A stretch of DNA of 64,000 nt from Lachnospiraceae bacterium (GTDB lineage Bacteria > Bacillota > Clostridia > Lachnospirales > Lachnospiraceae). The first letter of the stretch is position 1. Each line of letters opens with the position of its first letter. Location of the stretch: assembly GCA_910575605.1 (NCBI GenBank), contig CAJTEW010000007.1:62001-126000 (forward strand), in the 5' to 3' direction. Shown one piece after another: positions 17,173 through 26,039 of the stretch. Under the pieces are notes generated by a model. That model did not search any database. It saw only the letters and a program-made list of their open reading frames with translations, and had not been told where the DNA came from. Made by a program: the position numbers and the translations under genes.

Positions 17173-17748
17173 TTACCATTTCAGATTGTCAATCACTGCC
17201 GGTTTCCCGTCTCTGGCTACTACCCTCTTATGATATCCCTTTGTCTCAATGGTACCGTAATTATGCCCTGCATCAGCGTCAAATACAAAGAATAAAATCA
17301 GCGGGACGCTGCCTGTATTTACAGTTCTGTGGGCATAGCGCCGGGGCACGTAGACAGACTCATTCTTCTTAAGGGGTATTTCGGCCGTGCTGCCTTCCGG
17401 ATTTTCCATTACCATATACCCTTCGCCGCTTAACGTATAGTAGACCTCCGATGTTTCCAGACGGGTATGAAAATGACCTTTTGTCATATAAAATTCATCT
17501 CCCACCATCCCCGGATAAAGAATCGTTGTACCAAATGCAAGATCACCCTGCCGCTCCGGACATCCCAGCTCGTAAAACTCATAAATCAGCGGGTCTTCCT
17601 TCTTTAGAATTTCCTTTACTGCTTCCGCGTCAAAAAACATCTCCTGCATCTGCGACAAATATCTTCTTGTTGTTTCCGCTGCTTTAGAACGTCCCGTATT
17701 TAAGTCAAAATCTACAGGAAATCCTCTATCCCAGTCAAATTGTTTCAT
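17173..17748 (-). CDS. Cupin-type (archaeal-type) glucose-6-phosphate isomerase
   Basis: 191 residues, PF06560-type cupin. Metal site residues are visible: His92 and His94 in TKGHFHTRLETSE, Glu98, and His140 in VYVPRRYAHRTVNTG; DAGHNYGTI near 160 is also typical of this family. It interconverts glucose 6-phosphate and fructose 6-phosphate, or a related hexose phosphate, using a bound metal. Unrelated to the usual Pgi. GGAGGGAAC precedes the ATG. Lies between the FGGY kinase and the phosphotriesterase-like gene, suggesting it acts on the phosphorylated product of this pathway. Confidence 0.9.
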   Translation of the reverse strand: MKQFDWDRGFPVDFDLNTGRSKAAETTRRYLSQMQEMFFDAEAVKEILKKEDPLIYEFYELGCPERQGDLAFGTTILYPGMVGDEFYMTKGHFHTRLETSEVYYTLSGEGYMVMENPEGSTAEIPLKKNESVYVPRRYAHRTVNTGSVPLILFFVFDADAGHNYGTIETKGYHKRVVARDGKPAVIDNLKW

Positions 17749-17768
17749 GCTGTTCCCTCCATTTCCTT

Positions 17769-19295
17769 TTAGTCCACTTTATAAATTCTTTCAAAAACAT
17801 CCTCCAAAGCAAAATAATATTTATCAAAAATATCCTTTATCCTTTTGTATTTTTCTACAGAGTCTCTGTCCGGTATCTGTACCTTGTCAATTCTAATAAA
17901 ATGCTCAATTGCAGAAAAATCCTTATAAATTCCTGCACCTACGCCCCCAATAACTGCCGCGCCCATAGCGCCTCCTTCCTCTAACAGTCTGGGAACTTTA
18001 ATCTTAGCATCATAAACATCCGCCATAATCTGCTGCCAGACTTCACTTCTGGCCCCGCCGCCTACAACTGTAATCTCCTCTATCTTTGTCTTTGTCCTCA
18101 AAATATCCAGACAAATGCACAGGTTCATTGTAATTCCTTCCAGCACACTCCGCAGCAGATCTCCCCGTGTATTCTCCGGCTTCATCCCGAGCCAGACTCC
18201 CTTTGCATAGGGATTCCATCTTGGAGCGCGTTCACCTAGCATATAAGGAAGGAAAATCACTCCGCCTGCACCTATGGCGCTTTTTGCCACCTGTTGGTTC
18301 ATATAATCATAAGGAGACACTTCCATCATTTTTGCCATCTCAGATTCCATACTGCAAATCGTATTTTTTACCCAGCTAAAGGATCCGCCCGCATACTGCA
18401 TTGTGCCATTAGGTGCATATAGCCCCGGAATTACGTGCGCCCATGTAACAGTACGCATCTCCTCATCGAAAATCGGCTGCTTTGCTGTTGTTGTAATCCA
18501 TGCTGATGTTCCCATACAGCAGTATGTTTTTCCTGGTGCAATGGAACCACAGCCAATATTAGCAACTACTCCGTCTCCGCCGCCCATAACTACCGGTGTC
18601 CCTTCTGCCAGCCCGGTCTTAGCTGCTGCCTTCCTTGTCACTGTGCCTGCAATGTACGTGGAAGGAACGATTTCAGGAAGCTTTTCACCGTTAATACCAG
18701 TACAGTCTAATATTCTGTCAGACCACTTAAACTCTTTCAAATCAAAGCATCCAAAGCTGTTGGCATCACTGGGCTCTGTATAAAAATTTCCTGTAAGCTT
18801 GAATACAATATAATCTTTGGCATTAAAAACCTTGTACGTCTTTTTATAAGTCTCCGGCTCGTTATCCCGGATCCACATCAGCTTCTGGATTCCATAGGAG
18901 GCAGTGTTCCTATGTCCTGAAATATGGTAATAGTCCTTCTGGCTAATCTTCTTTTCTATCTGCCGCACCTGCTTCTGCGCTCTTGAGTCTGCCCATATAA
19001 TGGAAGGCCTAAGGGGCCTTCCCTCCTTATCCACGCACAGACATCCCATCATCTGCCCGCTGAAGCTTACAGCAGCAATTTCTTTTGCCTCTATCCCGGC
19101 ATCACAGATCAGCTCTTTACTGCTTCGGCATACTGCCTCCCACCAGTCCTCTGCTTCCTGCTCTACCCATGTATCATGAAAATAATGTGCCTCATAGGAT
19201 ACGGTTTTGCTTTTAATCAAATCCCCTTCCGTGGAAAATAATGTTGCTTTATTTCCCGAAGTTCCAATATCATGTGCTAATAAATATTTTGACAC
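17769..19295 (-). CDS. FGGY-family carbohydrate kinase (xylulokinase-like)
   Basis: 508 residues. N-terminal ATP-binding opening LLAHDIGTSGNKATLFSTEG, VSFSGQMMGCLCVD, IIWADSRAQKQ, then GGGDGVVANIGCGSI and the C-terminal FGGY signature region VVGGGARSEVWQQIMADVYDAKI. The overall pattern is closest to xylulokinases, but FGGY substrates (xylulose, fuculose, ribulose, gluconate and others) are hard to separate by eye. Start is a GTG at 19295 with GGAGGG upstream. It follows the FucI-like isomerase by 24 bp, which suggests it phosphorylates the ketose that isomerase makes. Confidence 0.9.
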   Translation of the reverse strand: MSKYLLAHDIGTSGNKATLFSTEGDLIKSKTVSYEAHYFHDTWVEQEAEDWWEAVCRSSKELICDAGIEAKEIAAVSFSGQMMGCLCVDKEGRPLRPSIIWADSRAQKQVRQIEKKISQKDYYHISGHRNTASYGIQKLMWIRDNEPETYKKTYKVFNAKDYIVFKLTGNFYTEPSDANSFGCFDLKEFKWSDRILDCTGINGEKLPEIVPSTYIAGTVTRKAAAKTGLAEGTPVVMGGGDGVVANIGCGSIAPGKTYCCMGTSAWITTTAKQPIFDEEMRTVTWAHVIPGLYAPNGTMQYAGGSFSWVKNTICSMESEMAKMMEVSPYDYMNQQVAKSAIGAGGVIFLPYMLGERAPRWNPYAKGVWLGMKPENTRGDLLRSVLEGITMNLCICLDILRTKTKIEEITVVGGGARSEVWQQIMADVYDAKIKVPRLLEEGGAMGAAVIGGVGAGIYKDFSAIEHFIRIDKVQIPDRDSVEKYKRIKDIFDKYYFALEDVFERIYKVD

Positions 19296-19319
19296 CAGCT
19301 ATCCCTCCATCACATAACA

Positions 19320-20648
19320 TCAATATGTAATTGCCTGAATTCCCAGCATTTCACATAACATAACCAGCGCTTCCTCATGGGATCCATAGCCAAATACACT
19401 GTGATTGCACCGAAGATTTCGATAAAACTCCATTGGGTCGCACTGAAGTCTTATAAAAGCCTGCACCCATGTCCTGACAGCCTTAAGCTCTTCCTTCGGC
19501 TTTTTAAAAGCTCTTCCTTTCGCAATATTCATGACATATTCCCCGTTTTTCCTGCCGAGAGTACCAAAGGTCACATCTCCCTCCTTTAAGCAAAACAGAG
19601 TGCATGCCCCGCGTCCCGCGCCCATATACTCATATTGCTCTACAATGTCAATATCCTTATAGCTTTCCGCCAGCTTCCCGGGCCCGCTTCCGCAATGAAT
19701 CATCCGGGCAGCACCCTCTTTTGTGTCTACCATATTCACATCCCCGAAAAAATGCGGCTCTTTAGAAAGTGCAGAAAGAATATAGCCGGATAGCAGAGCA
19801 TTTAGATTGCACTGGCAGCCACAGATGTATCCTTCATCATTCAGCATGGACAGTGCAACACAACAGGAGCAATAGGAATCCATAAATTCGCCGATACATT
19901 TGACAGTAACCATATGAAGAGAATATTCTTCTATTATTTCTTTCAATGCATAATATATACTGGCACATTTTTTCAGAGTTTCCTCCGGAACATCAACCGA
20001 GCCATATTTTTCTCTTATTTGGCCTGCCAAAGCCTGGCACTTTTCCTCTGCTATATTTTCTGCTTTCTTTAGGAGAACCATCTGGTCAATATGCTCTACC
20101 TCGGTTCCAAAGATCTTTTTTATCTGAACCGGGTCAGCCGCGGTCGGATAGGCACTGATGGCTCTGCCGCCCAGTACACCCATACGTGTATGTGCGAGTG
20201 AACTTTTTACAGCCGCCGCCTTTGTAAAATTCTCTATATGTTCCAAAACATCCCTGTCATCCGGCATCCCGTAAAACAGCCAGTGGGAAATACCCATCTC
20301 GTCCAATGTACCGTGGAGCACATTTGCTCCCACAGAGGAAAAAGAAGCTGCTTCAGGAATTCCCCATATACCAAAGGGAACCTTTATTTCACGCACTGCA
20401 TCCACCACATGACAGGCAAGAAGCCATGTCCCTGCAAGATACACTATACTCTGTGCGCCGGATGACAGGCACTCTTCTGTCTGATCTTTCACGTCTTCAC
20501 CTGTAAGTGTAAAAGTACTGTCCGGATTTACTATTTCAATACCGATGTTCTTAAATGCCCTTTTGGCCGCTTCATGGAACTGTCCACCCAAATCGTTTCT
20601 TTCCCCATCAAGTCCCACGCAGACCAGCCCTGTCTTTACCTTTATCAT
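19320..20648 (-). CDS. L-fucose/L-arabinose isomerase-family protein
   Basis: 442 residues, COG2407 type. Shows LVCVGLDGERNDLGGQF, IVYLAGTWLLACHV, LGGRAISAYPTAADP, and the C-terminal FMDSYCSCCVALSMLNDEG and GCQCNLNALLSGYILSAL with HFFGDVNMVD. This is the aldose-ketose isomerase fold of FucI/AraA with acidic metal ligands in the C-terminal half. Proteins of this group also include non-isomerase members acting on sulfo- or modified sugars, so the exact reaction is open. GAGGTGGCAGT precedes the ATG. Sits 9 bp after the class III aminotransferase. Confidence 0.85.
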   Translation of the reverse strand: MIKVKTGLVCVGLDGERNDLGGQFHEAAKRAFKNIGIEIVNPDSTFTLTGEDVKDQTEECLSSGAQSIVYLAGTWLLACHVVDAVREIKVPFGIWGIPEAASFSSVGANVLHGTLDEMGISHWLFYGMPDDRDVLEHIENFTKAAAVKSSLAHTRMGVLGGRAISAYPTAADPVQIKKIFGTEVEHIDQMVLLKKAENIAEEKCQALAGQIREKYGSVDVPEETLKKCASIYYALKEIIEEYSLHMVTVKCIGEFMDSYCSCCVALSMLNDEGYICGCQCNLNALLSGYILSALSKEPHFFGDVNMVDTKEGAARMIHCGSGPGKLAESYKDIDIVEQYEYMGAGRGACTLFCLKEGDVTFGTLGRKNGEYVMNIAKGRAFKKPKEELKAVRTWVQAFIRLQCDPMEFYRNLRCNHSVFGYGSHEEALVMLCEMLGIQAITY

Positions 20649-20657
20649 ACTGCCACC

Positions 20658-22091
20658 TCAAAACTTGCTTTCTGCTTCTCTAAGGCAGCGGTCAAGCACG
20701 TCAAGAATAATGTCAATGTCCTTTTCCGTAATAACATACGGCGGCATAAACGTCATCCGGTTTCCATAATAACTGGAAAGATTAATCAAAACCCCGTACT
20801 CTAACGCACGCTTTACGATAAACTCTGTCTCCTCTTTGGCCGGCTCTTTTGTATTTTGGTCTTTTACAAGCTCTATGCCAAGACCAAGTCCCATACCTTC
20901 CACACAGCCAAGAAGCCGGTGCTCCTTCTGAAGCTGTAAAAGTCCTTCTTTAAAATACGCCCCTCTTTCTTTCGCCTGGTCAAGCAGATTCAGACGCTTA
21001 ATTTCCTGAATCGTAGCAGTAGCAGCCTTACAGCCAATTGCGCTGCCGTGCCATGTCCCCATATGCTTATCTGGGTGTCCGCTCCACACATCCATAATCT
21101 TGCGTTTTCCGATAACTGCGGACAGCGGCCACACACCGCCTGACAATGCCTTAGATGTTGTAATCAAATCCGGCACTACATCATAATTCTCAATACACCA
21201 CCACTTTCCGGTTCTTCCCATTCCAATGGCTATCTCGTCTGCAATCATCACAATGCCAAATTCATCACAAATCTCACGTACCCCTTTAAAATACTCCAGG
21301 GGTGCATACACTCCGCCGCCATGGAACTGAGCAGGCTCTACAATCAGCGTGGAAATCAGGTTTGTCTTTGTATTGGGGTCATAAAGGCCGCACTCTGGCG
21401 TCTTAAACATCTCCTTGAAGGCTTTCAAACAGAACATATCGCAGGAAGGATACTCTCTCCCGTAAAAGCAGCGGTAGCAATAGGGGAAAGGAATCCTGAC
21501 AATATCATTTTTTACAGCGGGTACCTTTTCCCTGTAATAAGCACAAGGTGTTGCCGACAGGCCCGCAGACATCCTCCCATGGTAACCGCCATAATAAGAA
21601 ATAATCCCGTGCTGAGGCTGGGGAGTATAATATTCTGCAATCTGCAGCGCCAGCTCTACAGCCGCACTTCCGCCGATTTCCGAATGGATCACCGGATCCA
21701 TCCCTTCCGGAGCAATAGAAGCGAGCTCCTTTACAAACTCCGCTCTTGGGATGGTCGGCATATCTGCCACATGCATCATTGTTTTTCCCTGCTCATATAC
21801 TGCATCCAAAACAACCTCCGGTGTATGTCCCAGACAGGATGCTGCAAATGGCCCGTAGGTATCTATATACTCGTTTCCATCTGCATCCCACTGCCTTACA
21901 CCGCTTTGCTTTACAAATACTGGAATAGTTTTTTCGTTATCAAAAGTTGCCCTCCAATATGTACCTCCGGATTCATACCGGAATAAATCTTCTTTTATCT
22001 GTGAGGATTTTTCGCCTGGAAGCTCTCTTAACTCACCACATGAACATCCTGTACAGCTTTGACATTCTTTGCATTCTATCATCATACTCAC
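20658..22091 (-). CDS. Class III PLP aminotransferase with N-terminal cysteine cluster
   Basis: 477 residues. The core is a class III aminotransferase: HSEIGGSAAVELALQIAE, ISYYGGYHGRMSAGLSAT, IADEIAIGMGRTGKWW, and the PLP lysine in TTSKALSGGVWPLSAVIG. A CxxC-x8-CxxxC segment (PYCYRCFYGREYPSCDMFC) occurs in the middle, as in a known subset of this class. Unusually the N-terminus carries Cys7, Cys10, Cys13, Cys16 and Cys18. The likely job is transfer of an amino group to or from an omega-amino or sugar-derived substrate. The GTG start at 22091 has AGGGG 5 nt upstream; the ATG at 22085 is a close alternative. Confidence 0.9.
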   Translation of the reverse strand: MSMMIECKECQSCTGCSCGELRELPGEKSSQIKEDLFRYESGGTYWRATFDNEKTIPVFVKQSGVRQWDADGNEYIDTYGPFAASCLGHTPEVVLDAVYEQGKTMMHVADMPTIPRAEFVKELASIAPEGMDPVIHSEIGGSAAVELALQIAEYYTPQPQHGIISYYGGYHGRMSAGLSATPCAYYREKVPAVKNDIVRIPFPYCYRCFYGREYPSCDMFCLKAFKEMFKTPECGLYDPNTKTNLISTLIVEPAQFHGGGVYAPLEYFKGVREICDEFGIVMIADEIAIGMGRTGKWWCIENYDVVPDLITTSKALSGGVWPLSAVIGKRKIMDVWSGHPDKHMGTWHGSAIGCKAATATIQEIKRLNLLDQAKERGAYFKEGLLQLQKEHRLLGCVEGMGLGLGIELVKDQNTKEPAKEETEFIVKRALEYGVLINLSSYYGNRMTFMPPYVITEKDIDIILDVLDRCLREAESKF

Positions 22092-22139
22092 TTTATCCCC
22101 TTTCTATTATTAAGAAATTTCTCTTCAATCTGCTGTAAT

Positions 22140-23429
22140 TCATGATTCAATTCCGCACCACTGTGCCATCATTAGCGCCATGACCTTTGCATTTTTTATC
22201 AGCTCTTCAATCTCCACATATTCATTTGGTGCATGAGCCATGGCAATATCGCCGGCGCCGAACATCAGACCCGGCACCCCAAAGTTCCGGTTCAAAAGCC
22301 TCATATCTGTTCCTGCTTCGAATCCGTTTACCATAGGCGTCTCCCCCAGCATGGCCTGATAGCTTTTCTCTGCCAGCTTTACAAAGGGATGGTCAGGCTC
22401 TGTATGAGCAGGGTTATAAAACAGCCCGAACCATTCCACCCTCGGCGGATGTTCTATAAGCCACGAATCGTCCTTACAGGCTCCCATTACAGCCTCTTCT
22501 AAGGACTTTGCCACTTCCTCTACATTTTCACCCGGTACCAGCTCAATACATCCTTCAATCATGCAGTGCTCCGGAACTCCGCTTGTAAACTGTCCTCCGC
22601 AAAATATCCCCACCGTCACAGGAGCGCTTAAAGGATAATCCTTATAAAACACATTTTTACTGCATATTTCCCGGTTCCTTATATCCTCCAGCTCCTGCAG
22701 TGCTGCTACAACTTTAATCCCTTTTTCCACTGCTGAGATGCCTTTGTATTTTGTTCCGCCGTGGGAGGATCGTCCGTCTATGTAAATCCGCCAGAATGCT
22801 GCTCCCCTGTGTGCCGGCTGAATCTGGTTCGATGTAGGCTCAGGGAAAATGGAAGCATCCGCCTTTGTATATCCCCGTAATAATGATGCCGCAGTACCGT
22901 TTCCCCCATTTTCTTCTCCAGGGACACTGACAATGGTGATATCGTTGTTCACTCCGCCAAAATATTTTTTTAAAAGCCAGATGCAAAAGATTCCGACACA
23001 AAGGCCGGTTTTCATATCTGAAGCCCCTCGTCCAATAAGTTTCCCGTCCTGAATGACTGCACAGAAAGGATCAGTATCCCATTTATCCAGCGGTTCAGGA
23101 GTCACCACATCCACATGACCATTAATCAAAAGGCTCTTTCCCTTTGCTGGGAATCTTCCCTTTAAAATCCCTGCAACTACAGGCCTGTCCTTAAAGCTTT
23201 CTCCGGTATCTGAATACAAAGAGTAATTTTTCATCTCCTCATCATCCGGAATCCAATAATCTGTCTTAAGTCCAATCTCTTCAAATATTTTTTTCACTTC
23301 ATTCTGGACATTCAGTTCATTGCCTGTCACACTTTCAATATTCATTAGGCGTTCGCACAGCTCAAGCAGTCTGCCGCGCTCCTTCTCGACAGCGTCTGAA
23401 ATCTTTTTTTCTAATAAATGATTGTCCAT
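22140..23429 (-). CDS. M20-family amidohydrolase (ArgE/DapE/carboxypeptidase type)
   Basis: 429 residues. Zinc ligands seen in NGHVDVVTPEPLDKW (His, Asp), GRGASDMKTG (Asp) and VPGEENGGNGT (catalytic Glu-Glu), with the lid-domain RGAAFWRIYIDGRSSHGG and the C-terminal His in MAHAPNEYVE. These enzymes hydrolyse N-acyl or peptide bonds of small molecules using one or two zinc ions. In this operon a deacylation step before transamination is plausible. AAGGATACGGAT precedes the ATG. The gene lies between the ABC permease (18 bp) and the aminotransferase (48 bp). Confidence 0.92.
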   Translation of the reverse strand: MDNHLLEKKISDAVEKERGRLLELCERLMNIESVTGNELNVQNEVKKIFEEIGLKTDYWIPDDEEMKNYSLYSDTGESFKDRPVVAGILKGRFPAKGKSLLINGHVDVVTPEPLDKWDTDPFCAVIQDGKLIGRGASDMKTGLCVGIFCIWLLKKYFGGVNNDITIVSVPGEENGGNGTAASLLRGYTKADASIFPEPTSNQIQPAHRGAAFWRIYIDGRSSHGGTKYKGISAVEKGIKVVAALQELEDIRNREICSKNVFYKDYPLSAPVTVGIFCGGQFTSGVPEHCMIEGCIELVPGENVEEVAKSLEEAVMGACKDDSWLIEHPPRVEWFGLFYNPAHTEPDHPFVKLAEKSYQAMLGETPMVNGFEAGTDMRLLNRNFGVPGLMFGAGDIAMAHAPNEYVEIEELIKNAKVMALMMAQWCGIES

Positions 23430-23447
23430 ATCCGTATCCTTCTAAAA

Positions 23448-24374
23448 TTATATTCCATATAAAAGCACTGCAAAAATAATCAATACACCCTGGATGATTT
23501 CCTGTGTGTAGGCGCCAACTCCAAGAAGATTCATAATATTACCGATCATAGCAATACACAGTGCTCCGGTTACTACCTTAAGTACGCTTCCACGTCCTCC
23601 TGAGAGGCTGGCCCCTCCAAGAACACAAGCCGCTACTGCATTTAGCTCAGAGCCCTTCCCAAGAACTGCACTTGCCGTTGAGGTTCTGCAGCAAAGCCAC
23701 AGTCCCGCAAACGCAGACATAACACCAGAGATAATATATGCTGCTACAATATATCTTTTTGAGCGGATTCCTGAAAGCTCCACAGCATTCCTGTTGGAAC
23801 CTACAGCAAGAATTATTCTGCCAAAGGTCGTATACCTTTGCATAAGAATAAACAGGATAATTACAATGATTGTAATTATGATGACCGGATATCCAAAAGC
23901 TCGTTTACTTAAATTCAGCAAAATATCTCCTTCAACCCTGACCGTGCTTCCTTTCGTTAATACAAGTGCGATACCTTTTATAATTGTCAGGGTAGCAAGG
24001 GTCACTACAAATCCTGGCATATTACAGTATGCTACAATTACACCGTTTACCATTCCCCAGAGCAGTCCTGTCAAAAGGGTAATACCGACTGCCATAGGAA
24101 GGTTTGCATTCCCCTGGCTGATGGACATGCAGACAACTGATGCTGTAAATCCCATAATAGAACCTACCGACAGATCAATGGTTCCTATAATAATCGGGAA
24201 CAGCATTCCAATTGCCACAAAAATCGGATAGCACTGTTGAAGACCGATATTCAAAAGGTTAACCGGCAGCAAAAAATTCTTAGATGCAAATGAACATACA
24301 ATAAATAAAATTCCAAAAATCAAAAATACATTATAGTTTAAAAGAAAGCGCTTTAAATTGAATTGTTTTGTCAT
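23448..24374 (-). CDS. Ribose-type ABC importer permease (RbsC family)
   Basis: 308 residues, eight or more hydrophobic helices starting with LNYNVFLIFGILFIVCSFAS. GTIDLSVGSIMGFTA and GVVQG-like SGGRGSVLKVVTGALCI are the sequence landmarks of this permease family. It would dimerise in the membrane and work with the adjacent RbsA-like ATPase and RbsB-like lipoprotein. Only one permease gene is present. GGAGG 7 nt before the ATG; the ATPase gene stops 2 bp upstream, so the two are translationally linked. Confidence 0.93.
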   Translation of the reverse strand: MTKQFNLKRFLLNYNVFLIFGILFIVCSFASKNFLLPVNLLNIGLQQCYPIFVAIGMLFPIIIGTIDLSVGSIMGFTASVVCMSISQGNANLPMAVGITLLTGLLWGMVNGVIVAYCNMPGFVVTLATLTIIKGIALVLTKGSTVRVEGDILLNLSKRAFGYPVIIITIIVIILFILMQRYTTFGRIILAVGSNRNAVELSGIRSKRYIVAAYIISGVMSAFAGLWLCCRTSTASAVLGKGSELNAVAACVLGGASLSGGRGSVLKVVTGALCIAMIGNIMNLLGVGAYTQEIIQGVLIIFAVLLYGI

Positions 24375-24376
24375 CC

Positions 24377-25873
24377 TTATACCTCCATTGCGGATTTAAT
24401 CATATTATCCTCGGTCAGTTCACTTCTTTGAAGTTCACCTACTACCCTTCCTTTGCTCATAATAATTACTCTGTCACACATTCCAATGAGCTCCGGCATC
24501 TCAGAAGATATCATAATTACAGCCACACCTTTCATTGCACACTCATTCATGATATTATAAATTTCCATTTTAGCCCCCACATCAACTCCCCGGGTGGGTT
24601 CATCGAATATGATACACTTACAGTCCGCTGCAATCCATTTAGACAACGCCACCTTCTGCTGATTTCCTCCTGACAAACTGCTGACATCATGCTCTGCAGA
24701 AGCATATTTGGTTTTTAGAGTGCCCAGAATATTTTTCACAAATTCCTTTTCCTTTTTATGGAAAATAATATTGTGGGTTGTATCTGTTACCTTATACAAG
24801 CTGGCAAGAGTTGTATTGATACGAATTGACTGATTAAGCAAAAGCCCTTCCGATTTCCGATCTTCTGAGAGCATTCCTAGTTTCCTGCGCACCGCATCCC
24901 GGGAATTTTTAAAATGTACCTCTTCACCAAGATATGTTACTTTTCCAGATTCCATTTTATCTGCTCCAAAAATAGCCCGCATAGTTTCTGTACGTCCTGC
25001 TCCGACCAGTCCGGAAAAACCTAAAATTTCGCCTGCATGCACTTCAAAACTGACCTTTTGGACCGACGGTCCTGCACATATATCTTCTGCCTTCAGGACA
25101 ACCTCTCCTATTTTTGCTCTACGTTTTGGATACAAGTCTGTCATCTTACGGCCAACCATTAAGTGTACAAGATGTTCCTTATCTATATCTCCTACTCTAA
25201 CTGTATCTACATAAGCACCGTCTTTAATGACTGTAATTGTATCGCAGATTCTAAAAATTTCTTCCAGCCTGTGTGAAATATAAATAATACTAATCCCCTG
25301 CTCTTTCAATCGGTTCAATATTTCAAATAAGTGTTCCGTCTCCTTGAACGTAAGCACTGACGTCGGTTCATCCAGCACAAGAACATCAGCATTTCTAGAT
25401 AAGTTTTTACATATCTCAACCACCTGCTGATATGCTACACTCAATTCCCCGCAGACCGCATTCGGGCTGATATCATTAAATCCCAGCGAATCAAGAAGCG
25501 CCCTTGTTTCATCCTTGAGTTTCTTCCAATTAATAAATGCTGAACCGCTTGCTAAATTGTCAATAAAAATATTTTCGGCAACGGTTAAATCCGGCGCCAG
25601 CATTAATTCTTGATAAATTACCGCTATCCCGTTATCCTTTGACTCTTTGGGGCTGTCAATCTTTGCTGTCTTTCCGTCAATCAGTATCTCGCCGCCGTCC
25701 CTTTTGTAGGCTCCCGATAAAATCTTCATCAAAGTTGATTTTCCCGCACCATTTTCTCCAAGCAAAGCATGAATTTCGCCCTTTCTTACCCGGAGGGAAA
25801 CCCCGGACAACGCCTTAACGCCGCCAAAGCTTTTCGTAATATCATGCATCTCGAGCTTATAACTGTCCTGCAT
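24377..25873 (-). CDS. Sugar ABC importer ATPase with two ATP-binding domains (RbsA family)
   Basis: 498 residues. First ATPase: Walker A LLGENGAGKSTLMKILSG, signature LSVAYQQVVEICK, Walker B DVLVLDEPTSVLT and ISHRLEEIF. Second: GLVGAGRTETMRAIFG in place of a standard Walker A, then signature SLSGGNQQKVALSKWI and Walker B CIIFDEPTRGVDVGAK. This asymmetry is normal for RbsA/MglA/XylG proteins. Drives import of a pentose, hexose or related compound. AGGAAAAACA precedes the ATG. Confidence 0.95.
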   Translation of the reverse strand: MQDSYKLEMHDITKSFGGVKALSGVSLRVRKGEIHALLGENGAGKSTLMKILSGAYKRDGGEILIDGKTAKIDSPKESKDNGIAVIYQELMLAPDLTVAENIFIDNLASGSAFINWKKLKDETRALLDSLGFNDISPNAVCGELSVAYQQVVEICKNLSRNADVLVLDEPTSVLTFKETEHLFEILNRLKEQGISIIYISHRLEEIFRICDTITVIKDGAYVDTVRVGDIDKEHLVHLMVGRKMTDLYPKRRAKIGEVVLKAEDICAGPSVQKVSFEVHAGEILGFSGLVGAGRTETMRAIFGADKMESGKVTYLGEEVHFKNSRDAVRRKLGMLSEDRKSEGLLLNQSIRINTTLASLYKVTDTTHNIIFHKKEKEFVKNILGTLKTKYASAEHDVSSLSGGNQQKVALSKWIAADCKCIIFDEPTRGVDVGAKMEIYNIMNECAMKGVAVIMISSEMPELIGMCDRVIIMSKGRVVGELQRSELTEDNMIKSAMEV

Positions 25874-25926
25874 TGTTTTTCCTCCAAATTTTCCAAAGTA
25901 CTCTTTACAAATTTTCCACTAAACAC

Positions 25927-25961
25927 ATGTACACGTAGGTTATCAAGCGCTACGTGTACAT
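25927..25961. other. Intercistronic perfect stem-loop between importer lipoprotein and ATPase genes
   Basis: ATGTACACGTAG (25927-25938) pairs perfectly with CTACGTGTACAT (25950-25961), 12 bp with an 11-nt loop. No T-run follows on the minus strand, so it is not a classical terminator. Position in the 166-bp gap after the substrate-binding gene suits mRNA stabilisation or partial attenuation that would raise lipoprotein output over ATPase output. Confidence 0.6.
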
Positions 25962-26039
25962 ACCTGTATAGCTTCAAATATCACCCATGTCACAAAGTCT
26001 CTAAAACAATACTATGTCCTTTCTTTTTTCCGCCAGGTG

